From Typhlomys cinereus (Eukaryota; Chordata; Mammalia; Rodentia; Platacanthomyidae), in the NCBI GenBank assembly GCA_023101885.1, contig JALPQD010000044.1, positions 8,585,565 through 8,649,564 on the forward strand: 64,000 bases of DNA, read 5' to 3'. The first letter of the stretch is position 1. Each line of letters starts with the position of its first letter. The notes beneath the pieces were generated by a model. That model was not told the DNA's origin, did not search any database, and was given only the letters and a program-made list of their open reading frames with translations. The position numbers were made by a program, and so were the translations under genes. Positions 39,804 to 51,984 of the stretch are shown here, one piece after another.

Positions 39804-40937
39804 TACCAAACCCACCCAGCTCACATTGAGACACTCAAAGGTAAACCTAGTAATACAGTAATTGCAATGATTATGAACAGGAGGGATGGAGTTGAAGGGC
39901 CACACCAGAAACAAGGAGAGAGGGGAACATGTTACAGCTGAGAAAATAGGCCTCCATCAAGGAATGCAAGTAAGTAATGTGACACCTGGTTAAGTTCACA
40001 GACATTCGTTCCTGATCATTTACAACTGAGGGGGTATGATCTCACCAGAAGGGGAGGGCATATAGTTAAGCAGATAAAAAGTAATCATTTTGCAAATGGG
40101 TGATTGACCCCTCCCTCACTGAGGTTTCCTACTTTTATTACGTCTACCCTTGTATATGCTATTATAACAAGACTCCAGTTTAGCAGCTTTTTGTCTCTGA
40201 CCAGGGGGTGACATACAGTGTCCATCAGGATGGAGTGAAGGGCATTGCAGGAGTAGCAAAACTGCAAAAGAAAATCAACAAACCACAATCCAGAACTTCA
40301 GAGACGCTCTATCAACCACATAGAACCAGGCCATCCTGAAGCTCAGGGACATTTGCGGAAGAGGGGGCGATAAGATTGTAAGAGCAGAAGGATGGGAGGA
40401 GCAACGACTTGCAAGATTCTCTACACTAGTTAGGGCCGAAGCAATCATAATAGGACTTTGCATGCCCTGCGCAATGTCCAACACACTATTGACCTCACAA
40501 AGTCTAGCATCTGCTAAAGGGACCAAGATCCTTGGAGGCAAGGGATTGGCAGCCATAGTAGTGTTCCTATGCTTAAGGGGAACACGGGAAAGGGTTCAGG
40601 GAAATGCCACTGGGTCCTTGTACGTCATCAGAGAGGAGGACCCAGAGAAGAGTCAGGAATACATAATAAAGGACTCTCTGAGAATTGGGAGGGAGGCACT
40701 GGGGGATGGGGAGGGAGGGGTGAGGGGAGGGAGAGCAAGGGGTTCAGGGGGAGGAGGAGGGAGGGAGGGAACTGGTCTACCTAGTAAGTTTGTATGAGCA
40801 GAAATAAAAAAGAAGAAAAAAAGAGAACTTTTAGAGTTTTAGATTTAATAAAATTAAATGTATATACGTTATAAGATAAATTTAACATCTGTGGGGACAA
40901 GGTGAAGGTTACAGTTTAAAAGTTATATGTTTTGGGG

Positions 40938-41278
40938 TGTCATAGTTAGGTCCAGGTGTTAACTTGATGTTGAGGGTTTGAGCTCTGGGCACATTTATAG
41001 ATAATTAGTAATAAAGTCTAGAATGAACCTGCAGAAGATTGTGTAGTTGAAGGGGAAGACTCAACCCATGGTGGGTGAGACTAGGTCCTTGACAGGTGAA
41101 TGAAATACAGAGGATTAACTGGAGAAGGTGGCATCCTTTTGCATACTTGGCCAGACATCCTGGTCTGGTAAGTATCATCCCTTTCTCAGCTGTTACATGG
41201 CTATGGTATGGCCAGTTCCCTTAGCCCTTTGGTGATGGTGCATGCTCTCCTGCCAAACTGAACTAAGAATTGTAACTG
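40938..41278 (+). repeat. 3' LTR of element A, left part
   Basis: It starts TGTCATAGTTAGG and is cut by a class II ERV after AATTGTAACTG. The missing end is found inverted at 44828-44916. Confidence 0.85.
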
Positions 41279-41700
41279 TGTGGCACTACCAATTCAGGGA
41301 AGCTCTAGCCCAGGCTCCCAGCTACAGACAAGCCTGGATACATGCAGACATGCCCTGGACATGTCCCAATAGAGAACCATGCAGGCAGAGGGATGAACAA
41401 CCAATGAGAAGTGGCCATCTAACCTGCCTCTACAATGGACACCTAGAAAAAGTTAAATGATTTGTGACTATCCCCCGTAGGGGAGGGATGGCAACACCTG
41501 ATTGGACCCCGACCCTATATAAGCCCAAACACTTCCTTAATAAATTTGAATCTGCAGCAACTCATCCACTGCTGCATCTCACCTGATTCCCGGTGTAGGG
41601 TTTGTGACCCCGTCACCTGGCTTGCCCCCTTGCCTCAAGCCTTGAGGCCCTGCTGTTTCCCCCTCCTTTCCCTGGCTGGCCCAGGGGGAATTCAGCAACA
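41279..41700 (+). repeat. 5' LTR of nested class II ERV
   Basis: It runs TGTGGCACTACC to TTCAGCAACA. CCTATATAAGCC is the TATA box and AATAAA follows about 30 bp later. U5 ends directly at the primer-binding site. Confidence 0.88.
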
Positions 41701-44100
41701 TCTGGTGCCCAAATGTGGGGCCCCCTTCAGTGTAGACAAGAAACCCACTCTGGTAAAGTTCATTGAGTTCGGACCCTTTGTTTTTGTGTTCCATGTGCTT
41801 ATGGTGCTTGAAGGTGAGCAGGTGGCCTTCCCCTTTCCCTTTCACTGTTTGTCCTTTGTTATGCTCAGAAGGTTAGGAACACAATCACTCGCTTGATTTT
41901 CTGATGATCAAGGAGCCCAACTTAAGATTAGAAATACAATCGCTAGTTCAGAAAGCCCCTAAAACATCAGGAACACAATTGTTTGTTCAATTTCCTGACA
42001 ATCACAAGACATTACATTGAATTGGCTTGACCAGGAGATACCATATGCACATACGGCCCGGGGGGAGTAACAAACTCTGGAAGTCCCCCATTAAGCACAA
42101 GGCATCTGGGTCTGATACATTCCTTGTCTTGTCTGTGCCTCTTTGGGTCTCATCTCTGTTCTTTAGAAAAGTGGGCAACCTCCCTTCACACTGTAAGGAG
42201 CCCCACATAAGTGTCTTAAAATCTCTCCTAGAGACTAGAGGCCTCAAGGTTAAGACTTCTGGCCTGGAGGAATTTTGGAATGAAGCTGCAGTTTTAGCAG
42301 CTATGGATGAGGGTGCTTTTCCTTGATAGATGATTTTCATAATTAAGCTAAGCTGCCAGACTAATATGCAGTCTCATTTTAAATAAAGTTTTCCTAAATG
42401 TTAATCCACCTTTGATAAAGCTTTCAAGGGTAATTTTAAGACAGTTACTGGTAAAATGTACAGTTGCTGGTAAAATGTTGTTCATGTGTTTGTATGTTTA
42501 TATGTTCTGTGTTTACATGTTGTGTGTCTTATGTTTCAACATAAAAAATCTGTAGCCACTTCAATTTTTTCCATTTCTGTTGCATGCTGTATAAAAATTT
42601 TGGCATGCCATTTTTAAATACATGTATGCATACTTAAAAATGAGAACAAATAATTTTAATAACATCAAAGGCCTTAACTAGTTACATTTTATGCCGATCA
42701 CAATTGTTTTTCTGATAAATTGTAAGTTTTCTTTCATAAAAAATTATCTCACTTGGTTTTGATCTTTAATAGGACTACAAATGAAAATGCCATTGTGTTC
42801 TTACAGGTTTTTCCATCTGTTCCCAAAATAATAAAGCCACTATGATATTGTTTGATCAAACTTGCTCATCCCTCTGACTTACAGAATTTTAATCTCATCA
42901 AATCTAGCAACCAGGAAAATATAATTGTTATCTAAAAAGGTCATTGGAATTTATTCCTTCTCCTGGTATGTATGAGCTCCCTTTCTTGGGGACAAATCTG
43001 CTTTCTAATTACATGCTCCCATGTGTACTCCTACTAAGGTGGAAAAAGAATTTCAAGCATCCACCTTAGCCAGACCCCAGTCCCTTGAAACAAAACAGGA
43101 TCAATAAAATCTGGACACAGCATAGTCTGTTTTCAGGAAATTATAAGTGCATTTGTGTCAACTTCATGTTTCCTTTTCCTTGCAAGATTTTGGCCTAAGT
43201 TACTTAAGGAGTTTCTCTGAGGATCCATCTGCTTAAGGGGATAGATAAAATACAAGCAGGCATGCCCAAGCTGACAAACCTGAAATTCCCTTCCCCACAG
43301 GGAAAGAAAAAAATGTTTTAAATGTGTCCTGAGCACTGCTCTTCCTGGCACATAAGAAGGGAGTCAAGGATGGCCATAAGCCTCCTGCTCGCCAATATTA
43401 ATGGCACCTGGAATGTTTCAAACTATCCTTTGCCATATCAAAAATTAATGGGACAAAAGTTCAAATTATTACTGTTGCATCCTTAGGCAAACAATTATGA
43501 GACAGAATTCCTGCCTTCTTTTCACCTGTAATTTAGTAACTTGTTTAACTTTTGGAGTTGCCCTTTTAGAGCTAATTGTGTTATTTAGATGCAAATGGCA
43601 AGCAGTAAGGTCTCAGCAACACAAGCTTGCTTTACACAGGTCCTCAGGGCATCCATTCAGGCTTCAGACATTCCTCAGCATTTACAGCAAAAGCTTGCTT
43701 TGCAGGTCCTCAGAGCATCCATCAGGCTTCTGACATTCCTAAGACCATCAAAGGCCCATTGGAAGCTATGCCTTAATAATTTACAATTGTTAGGTTCTGA
43801 TTTATGTCTTGCCAGCTCTTCTGTATCATTTCTATGCCTGTGCCACCTACAGCCCCTCAGCCTGTCCCTGCAGTGAAGAAAACCTGCTTTTTTCTGCCAT
43901 ACTTGAGTTCCCCTTTGGGACCATGATTCCTTCTCTGCGATGGTCTCATGACTGGTAGTCAATGATGGGTAAGGCTCCATATACAGATGGTGTCCAATAT
44001 AAGACAGGCACAGTCACCTATATTCCCTGCAGCTGAAGAGGCTCGGGGTCACCCCAGCTATCATGGTCGCCACTGAAAAAATTTATAAATAAATAAAAGG

Positions 44101-44350
44101 GGGGCTGGAGAGGTGGCTCAGGGGTTAGGCCTCTGCCTTGCAGGCATAAGATCCTGAGTTCAGATCCTAGACCCCACGTATAGACGCCGGGCGGAAGTGA
44201 GGGGCGGCTCTGCGTTTCTGGTCCTGGTAGGGTGGAGCCTGTGAATCCCGGGGCAGAAGGAGGTGGAGGCGTCCATGGTGGTTCCCGAATTCGCCCATGG
44301 TTCTATACACACACACACGCGAACACACACACGTACAATTGAATAAATAA
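44101..44350 (+). mobile_element. tRNA-derived SINE inside the ERV
   Basis: It starts GGGGCTGGAGAGGTGGCTCA with the B box GAGTTCAGATCC. The A/T-rich target (TTATAAATAAATAAAAGG) is repeated after the tail and has expanded into an (AAAT)n run at 44360-44395. Confidence 0.88.
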
Positions 44351-44358
44351 AAAAATTA

Positions 44359-44393
<35 letters not shown>

Positions 44394-44404
44394 AAGGGTG
44401 AAAA

Positions 44405-44728
44405 TGTAGCACTACCAATTCAGGGAGGTCCTAGTCCAGGCTCCCAGCTATGGACAAGCCTGGACACATAGAGACAAACCCCAGACATGTCCCAATAGAG
44501 AACCATGCAGGCAGAGGGAAGAACAACCAATGGGAAGCGCCCATCTAACCTGCCCCTACAATGAACACCTAGTAAACAGTTAAATGATTAGTGGTCATTT
44601 CCCGGAGTGGAGGGATGGCAATATCTGATTGGAGCCTGACCTTATAAAAGCCCAAACACTTCCTTAATAAATTTGAATCTGCAGCAACTCGTCCACTGCT
44701 TGCTACTCACCTGATTCCCGGGGTCTGG
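44405..44728 (+). repeat. 3' LTR of nested class II ERV, left part
   Basis: It runs from TGTAGCACTACC through TTATAAAAGCCC and AATAAA to about GATTCCCGGGGTCTGG, then stops matching U5. The rest of U5 is inverted at 44917-44997. Confidence 0.85.
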
Positions 44729-44998
44729 TTGGTGGAGTCTTGAGTTGTGGGTTGATACACACCATGTCATTTCCTGGGTTTAGTGAAATTAAGTATGCCA
44801 ACAGACTTTGCAAAAATACAAGGGTGTTGTTGCAGTTACTGTGCATGGCTGCTGATGAAATGATGACAAAACTGCCAAAGGAACAACGGGTTTATTCTCT
44901 TGTAATCATCCAGCTATGTTGCCAAATCCCCACTGGACCAGCCAGGGAAAGGAGGGGGAAATGGCGGGGCTTCGAGGCTCAAGGCAAGGGGGCAAGCA
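44729..44998 (-). other. Micro-inverted segment (about 270 bp)
   Basis: Read on the minus strand this holds, in order, the last 81 bp of the ERV U5 ending GGCAACA, the TAGCTG duplication, the last 80 bp of the element A LTR ending ACTGCAACA, ACACC, and about 95 bp of flanking sequence. Flipping it completes both LTRs and both target duplications. Confidence 0.85.
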
Positions 44999-45000
44999 TC

Positions 45001-45555
45001 TGTGCTCATCAAAGAGATTGGCCTATTGTTTTCTTTTTTAAGTGTATCTTTATTAGGTTTTGGGATTAAGATGATATTAGCTTCATAGAAAGAATTTGGT
45101 AGTGTTCCTTCCTTTGCTATTTGATGGAACAAATTAAGGAGTATTGGTATTAGCTCCTTAAATGTCTGGTAGAACTCTGTGCTGAATCCATCTGGTCCAG
45201 GAAATTTTTTGGTGGGAAGATTCAGGATTACTTCATTGATTTCCTCATATGTTATAGAACTATTTAAATAATTAAAAACTTCCTGATTCACTTTAGGTAA
45301 GTTGTGCTTACTTAGGAATTCATCCATTTCTTTTGTGTTGTCAAATTTCACAGAGAATTTCTTGGGTATCCATAGTGATAACTCCATTTTCATTTCTAAT
45401 TTTGTTAATTTGGATTTTCTCTCTCTTGTTTTTAGTTAATTTAGCTAGAGGTGTATCAATCTTATTAATTTTTTTTCAAAGAACCAGTTGTTTGACTGGT
45501 TGATTCTCTCTATCATTTTCCTAATCTCAATTTCAGATATTTCTCCCTTTCAATT
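45001..45555 (-). mobile_element. L1 ORF2 fragment, minus strand
   Basis: On the minus strand it covers the linker ([15 protein letters not shown]) through [15 protein letters not shown] to [12 protein letters not shown]. It is fairly well preserved but frameshifted. It is cut at 45555 where a forward L1 5' UTR begins. Confidence 0.85.
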
Positions 45556-45853
45556 ATTAGTTACTGTAGAGTAACTTTCCATATAACCACCCCCCAAACA
45601 TATACAACTTCAGGGACTATATCATTCACCCTCACATATCACCAAAGTATTAAATCATAAAAGTGCACTATCATACTAATATTCACCACCATCCACCCTG
45701 TGTACTAATAGCCTCATCTAGGAAATAACAATAATAACAAGCATAACCAACACCAAGGAAAACACTAGTAATAACTGCCTGAGAGTAGTGATACCAACTA
45801 ATTTAGTTCAGTCAAATACATGCAGAAATTGAAAGAAGGTCTTAAGAGATAAA

Positions 45854-46380
45854 ATGACAATGTCCAAGTCAAAGTGCAAATCCATGAGAAACAACAACCA
45901 AGAAAACAAATCTCCCACTGAAAGAATTAACCCCATAATGATAGATTCCAACCAGAAGAAACCCTTGGAAAATAGACAAGAAAGTCTGACCCAAGATAAC
46001 GACTTTCAAAGTATGATCATTACCATGATCAATACTATGAAAGAGGAAATCCGGGAGGAGTTAAATAACCGCATCAACCACTTTGAAGACGAACACAACA
46101 GACACTTGGAGGAGTTGAGAAAAACAGTTCAAGAACCAAAAATAGGCATAGAGCAGTTAAAACAGAGTCAAGCAGAGTTTAAAACTGAACTAAAAGACAA
46201 GTTATCCTCAACCCGGCAAAACTATCTGTCATGATCCAGGGAGAAAGAAAAGTTTTCCAGCACAAAGACAACTTGAAGGCTTACAGGTCTACCAAACCAG
46301 GCCTTCAAAAAATGCTAGAAATAATACTCAAGCTTGAAAAAAAGAACAAGTGTATCCAGGAGGACAGAAGGGAAGTATAA
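45854..46380 (+). pseudogene. L1-c ORF1 with internal deletion
   Basis: The N-terminus and coiled coil are intact to about codon 118 (KLSSTRQ). The sequence then jumps to YPAKL-like C-terminal sequence, out of frame. About 545 bp (1170 to 1716 in L1-a) is missing, removing the end of the coiled coil and the RRM-like domain. The junction has short GCAAAAC/CCC similarity. Confidence 0.9.
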
Positions 46381-46437
46381 TACCACCAAAATCTAAAAGC
46401 CAAATAATACACTTACAAAAGCTACTAAACATAAAAA

Positions 46438-49400
46438 ATGTTCACAATTAAAAATAATTTCTCCATTATAACATTAAATGTCAATGGAATTACTTCCCTG
46501 ATCAAGAGACACAGATTACAAACTTGGATTAAAGACCACAACCCATCAATCTGTTGCCTTCAGGAAACTCATCTCATCACAAAAGATAGGCACATCCTAA
46601 AAATAAAAGGCTGGTCCAAAATTCTGCAAGTTAATGGATCCAGGAAACAGGCAGGGGTAGTCATTATGCTGTCGGACAAAGTGGAGTTAAAACAAAAAAA
46701 AAATCATAAGAGAAACAGATGGATACTACATTTTAGTCACAGGGACAATTCTCCAGGAAGACTTCACAATACTGAACATATATGCACCTAATATGGGCCC
46801 CTCCACATTCATTAAGCAAACCCTATAGCATCTAAAGCGAGAAATCAACCCCAAAATGATAATTCTTGGGAATTTCAACACTACCCTCTCAACATGGGAT
46901 AGATCAACAGGTCAAAAGCTTAACAGAGACACTTTGGAACTTAATCAAACCCTTAATTAAATGGACTTTACAGATCTCTATCGAACTTTTCATCCACGCA
47001 CCAAAGAATACACATTTTTCTCAGCAGCACACAGAACTTTCTCCAAAATAGATCACATATTGGGCACATAATGAATCTCCACATATACAGGAAAGTTGAA
47101 ATTCTAGCCTGTACCCTATCATATCATCATGGTCAAAGCTTGACATGCACAACACAACAAACAACAGAAAATACACTAACTCCTGGAAACTTAACACTAT
47201 GATGCTTAATGAGAATTGGATTCAGGAAGAAATTACAAATGACATTCAAGATTTCCTGAAAGTGAACGATAATGAAAATACAACTTACCAAAATCTTTGG
47301 GTAATGCCTACATCAAAAAAATGGAAACATCACAAATAAATAACTTAACAATGCAGCTTAAAGCTTTAAAGACACTAGAGCAATCTGATCCCAAAAGTAG
47401 TAGAAGAGAGGAGATTAGCAAAATAAGGGGAGAAATATCTGAAATTGAGATTAGGAAAACGATAGTGAGAATCAGCCAGTCAAAAAGCTGGTTCTTTGAA
47501 AAAATCGATTAGATTGATACACCCCTAGATAAAGTAACCAAAAGCAAGAGGGAGAAAACAAATTAAAATTAGAAATGAAAATGGAGTTATCACTACTGAT
47601 ATCCAAGAAATTCACAGTATTATAACGTCTTATTTCAAAAAATTATACTCTGTGAAATTTGACGACACAAAAGAAATGGATGAATTCCTAAGTAAACACA
47701 ACTTACCTAAACTGAATCAGGAAGTTCTGAATTATTTGTATAGCCCTTTTTTTTAATTTATTCAATTGTGAGTGTGTGTCCATGTGTATGTATGTGTGTG
47801 TATGTATGTATGTGTGTGTCTGTGTGTGTAGAACCACGGACGAATTCAGGAACCACCATGGACGCCTCCACCTCCTCCTTGTTTACTCTTCCCTGGGACT
47901 CACAGGCTCCGCCCTACCAAAACCAGAAACGCAGGCTGCCCCCGCTTTCACCTGGCGTCTATATGTGGGGTCTAGGATCTGAACTCAGGACCTTATGCCT
48001 GAAAGGCAGAGGCTCAACCCCTGAGCCACCTTCCAAGCCCCTATATAGCCCTATTAACATATGAAGAAATCGATGAAGTAATCTCGAATCTTCCCACCAA
48101 AAAATGTCCAGGACCAGGTGGATTCAGCACAGAGTTCTACCATACATTTAAGGAACAAATAAGAACAATACTCCTTAAATTTCCATCAAATAGCAAAGGA
48201 AGGAACACTATCAAATTCCCTCTATGAAGCTAATATCGTCTTAATCCCAAAACCTAATAAAGATACACTTAAAAAAGAAAACTATAGGCCAACCTCTTTG
48301 ATGAACACAGATGCAAAGATTCACAACAAAGTCTTAGCAAATCAGATTCAAAAACATATCAAAAAGATCATTCACGGGATCAAGTAGGCTTTATCCCAGG
48401 CACACAAGGTTAGTTCAACATACACAAATCAATAAACATAATTCACCATATAAACCAGTGTGAAATCCAAGACCACATGATACACTCCATAGATGCAGAA
48501 AAAGCTTTTGACAAGATCCAATCCAACAGCCTTCTATAATCAAAACCCTAGAGACAGTTGGAATGGAAGGAATCTTTATCAACATAATAAAAGCTATATA
48601 CAACAAGCCAACAACAATGATTATATTCAATGGGGAAAAACTTGAAGCATTCCCATTTCGATCAGGAACTAGACGAGGCTGTCCACTTTCACCACTTCTG
48701 TTCAATATTGTATTGAAGTCTTAGCTGGAGCCATAAGACAAGAAAGGGAGATAAAAGGGATTCAAATTGGCAAGGATGAGGTTGAGTTATCTTTATTTGC
48801 AGATGACATGATCATATAACTGAGTGATCACAAAAACTCCACCAGGAAACTCCTGGAACTAATACAGAAGTTCAGCAGGGTGGCAGGATACAAAATAAAT
48901 GTACAAAAATCAGTGGCCTTCCTCTTTGGCCAGGATGAAAGAGGTGAAAAAGCCTTGAGAGAAACAATCCCATTTACTAATAGCCCCTAAAAAAATGAAA
49001 TACCTTGGTATAAACCTAATCAAGGAAGTAAGAGACCTTTACAATGAAAACTTTAAAACCCTAAAGAAAGAAATTGCAGAAGACACCAGAAGGTGGAAAG
49101 ACCTCCCATGTTCCTGGATTGGCAGAACCAACATCATAAAAATGACCATCCTACCAAAGGCAATATACAAATTCAACACTATACTAATCAAAATCCCAAA
49201 GCAATTCTTTAAAGAGATTGATCAGATAATCTCAAAATTCATATGGAGGCACAAAAGGCCCAGGATAGGAAAAGAAATTCTGAGTAACAAAGCTGGAGGT
49301 ATCACTATACCATACCTTAGTCTATACTACAAATCCATAGTTATATAACAGCCTGGTACTGGCTCCAAAATAGACACATAGATCAATGGATAAGGGTTGA

Positions 49401-50510
49401 AGACTCACATAAGCCCACACAATTACAGCCATTTGATCTTTGACAAAAGGGCCCACAAAATCCAATGGAAAAAGAACAGCATCTTCAACAAATGGTACTG
49501 GCAAAACTGGGTCTCCACATGCAGATTAAAGCTGGACCCGTACTTGTCACAATGTACAAGAATTAATTCCAAATGGATCAAAGACTTTGATATAAAGCCA
49601 GAGACTTTAAAAACCTTAGTTGAAAGGGTAGGGAACTCCCTCGAGCTGATTGGACTAGGCCAACATTTCCTAAACAGACATCCAATAGCCCAGTCACTGC
49701 AACCAACATTCAACAGATGGGATCTTGTGAAATTAAAGAGCTTCTGTTCAGAGAGAGATTGTAACTCAAGCACAAAGGCAACCCACACAATGGGAGAAAA
49801 TCTTCACTAACCACATATCTGATAGAGCTCTATTATCCAGAGTGCACAAAGAACTTAGAAAACTAAACACCAAGGAAACAAATGGGCCAAATGAAAAATG
49901 GGCCTTGGAACTTAATAGAAACTTCATCAGGGACAAAATTAAAATGTCTAACAAATAATTTAAAAAATGCTCCACATCCTTAGCCATCAGGGAAATGCAA
50001 ATCAAAACCTCCCTGAGATATCATCTCACCCCGGTCAGGATGACAAAAATCCACAATACAAACAACACCAAATGCTGGAAAGGATGTGGTGAGAAGGGAA
50101 TTCTCCTCCATTGCTGGTGTGAATGCAGACTTATACAACCACTCGGGCAAGCCATCTGGTGATTCTTAAAAAAGTTAAAGATTGAAATGCCATATGACCC
50201 TGCTATTCCACTTTTGGGAATAATCCTCCATACAGTAAAAATTCATCTTGATAGCACAAGCACAACCATGTTCATAGCAACACTGTTTAAACTAGCAAAG
50301 TCATGGAATCAACCCAAATGCCCAACAGTTGATGAGTGGATAAAGAAAATGTGGTACATTTATACAATGGAATACTACTCAGCCATCAAAAATGATGAAT
50401 TAACGAAATTTGCCAGGAAATGGATGGAATTAGAAACAATTATTTTGAGTGAAATATCCCAGACACAGAAAATTAAGTGCCATATGTACTCCCTAATAGG
50501 TGGATCCTAG
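46438..50510 (+). pseudogene. L1-c ORF2, many frameshifts and a SINE insertion
   Basis: Endonuclease motifs are recognisable (LNVNGI, QETHL, GNFNT for GDFNT), the last with a catalytic Asp replaced. It retains TGG (Trp) at the L1-a stop site (near 47184). RT is interrupted by the SINE at 47748-48043. FADDM is present near 48800 and the Cys/His cluster near 50080. Frameshifts and stops are frequent, for example an A-run slip at 46692 and TAG at 47510. Confidence 0.9.
47748..48043 (-). mobile_element. tRNA-derived SINE, inverted, in L1-c ORF2
   Basis: Read in reverse it is a full family member with GT/GTAT-rich tail. TATAGCCCT is duplicated at 47739-47747 and 48044-48052, in the RT linker. Confidence 0.92.
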
Positions 50511-51214
50511 TACCAAACCTACTTAGTGACACACTCAAAGATAAATCTCTGTAATACCTACAGTAATTGCAAGGATTATAAGCAGGGAGGGAAGGGGAAG
50601 GAGGTCCCTGCCAGAAGCAGGGAGAGTGGGGATCATGCTACAGCAGAGAAAATAGGCCACCATCAAGGACTGCAAGTAAGTAATGACACATCTTGTTGGG
50701 CTCACAGACTCTCCTTACTCGTCACTTGCGTATGATAGGGTATGATCTCACCAGAAAGGGAGGTCATAGAATCTGGCAGATAGAAGGTAACCATGGGGAC
50801 ACTGCAAATGGGACACTGAACTCACCCCCCCCCTTCACAGCGGTCTCCTACTCTTAGCCCATCTACCTTTGAATCTATTCTTATAATAAGACTCTATTTT
50901 AACAGCATTTTATCTCTGGCCAGGGGATGATAGATATCCAGTACCCACCAGGATGAAGCCAAGGGTGGTGCAGGAGCAGCAAAACTGAAAAAAAATCAAC
51001 AAACCATAATTCAGAAAATCAGAGATTGTACATCAACCATCTGGAACCAGGCCAGCCTAATCTCTCCTAAAGCTCAGAGAAATTTGTGGAAGAGGGGGCA
51101 GTAAGATTGTGAGAGCCTAAAGATGAGGAGGAGTTATGACATGCAAGATATTCCACACAAGTTAGGGCCAAAGTAATCAGAATAGGACTTTGCATGACCT
51201 GCACAATTACTAAC

Positions 51215-51638
51215 AGTTGCAGTCAGCCTACATGGTTGCTGATAAATGACCATCAAATGGCTTAAGGGAACAAGGAGTTTACTTTCTTAGGACAGTCCGG
51301 TTACAGTTCTCAGTCCAGCTTGACGGGAGAGCATGCACCATCACCAAGGCTGAGGGAACTAGCCACACCATCACTGCATAACAGCTGAGAGATGGACAAT
51401 CCTTACTTGGCAGATCAGCATGTCTGACCAAGTATACAGAAGGATGCCAACTCTCTCAATCAGCTCTCTGTGATTTATCCAGGGCCTGATCCCACCCACC
51501 ATGGGCTGGATCTTCCCCATCAGCTAGACAATGTCCTTCAGGTTTGCTCTGGGCTTAACTCAACCATCAACTCTCTACAACTGTGCCCAGAGCTCAAACC
51601 CTCAACAGTCAAGTTGACACCTGTACTTAACTATGACA
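51215..51638 (-). mobile_element. MaLR-like solo LTR, inverted, in L1-c 3' UTR
   Basis: On the minus strand it runs from TGTCATAGTTAAG to GACTGCAACT. The 5-bp flanks are CTAAC (51210-51214) and CCAAC (51639-51643), one mismatch. L1 3' UTR sequence resumes at 51644. Confidence 0.9.
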
Positions 51639-51984
51639 CCAACATATCATTGAACCCCCAAAGTATAGCATGGATCACAGGCACTAAGAGCCTTAGAGGC
51701 AAGGAATTAACAGCCACAATAGTGTTCCCATACTAAAGGGGAACATAAAAAAGAGCTCTAGGCAATGCCACTGAATCCTTACACCTCATCAGAGGAGGAC
51801 CCAGAGGGAAGTTTGACATGCACACTAAAGGATGCTTCAGATATGGGGGGGGGGAGGAAAGGGAAAATGGGGAGGAAGCAAGGAGATCCAGGGAGGGGTG
51901 GAGGGAGGGAGGGAAATGGGGTACTTATCAACTTTGTATGAGTGGAAGAAATAAATTTAAAAAAATAGTCAAAAAAAGAGAGAA

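Larger units (their letters stand above)
35233..40823 (+). mobile_element. L1-b: 5.6-kb LINE-1 lacking the endonuclease domain
   Basis: AGAACTTTTAGA is duplicated exactly at 35221-35232 and 40824-40835. Inside are a GC-rich 5' UTR start, a broken ORF1, an ORF2 missing its first 1.1 kb, and a 3' UTR with G-rich tract and A-rich end. It splits the interior of MaLR-like element A. Confidence 0.95.
32591..44828 (+). mobile_element. MaLR-like element A, expanded to 12 kb by nested insertions
   Basis: Its parts are a 5' LTR (32591-33025), interior (33026-33783, 34096-34233, 34653-34850, 35129-35232, 40836-40937) and a 3' LTR (40938-41278, with its end inverted at 44828-44916). Nested inside are two SINEs, a solo LTR, L1-b and a class II ERV, which has its own SINE. 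The 5-bp flanks are ACACT on the left and ACACC on the right (the latter read in the inverted segment), consistent with one old insertion. The interior begins GAATTTGGTACCAGAG. Confidence 0.88.
41279..44997 (+). mobile_element. Class II ERV (ERVK-like), non-coding, nested in element A
   Basis: It has a 5' LTR (41279-41700), interior (41701-44404) and 3' LTR (44405-44728 plus an inverted end at 44917-44997). The 6-bp duplication is TAACTG (41273-41278) and TAGCTG (reverse of 44911-44916). The primer-binding position reads TGGTGCCCAAATGTGGGG, close to a tRNA-Lys type site. No gag, pol or env frame is visible; frames at 41546-41896 and 42027-42326 have no retroviral motifs. A SINE lies at 44101-44350. 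Confidence 0.85.
45556..51958 (+). mobile_element. L1-c: near full-length LINE-1, degenerate
   Basis: It has a 5' UTR part (45556-45853), ORF1 with a large internal deletion, ORF2 with many lesions, and a 3' UTR (50511-51958). A SINE (47748-48043) and an inverted solo LTR (51215-51638) interrupt it. It is more diverged than L1-a and L1-b. No clear target duplication was identified. Confidence 0.88.

Noticed and set aside
45001..51958. Reading the minus-strand L1 fragment and L1-c as one twin-primed insertion
   Set aside because: The inverted part is mid-ORF2, while the following forward part starts in the 5' UTR and covers the same region again. Twin priming would not duplicate it, so they are separate elements.
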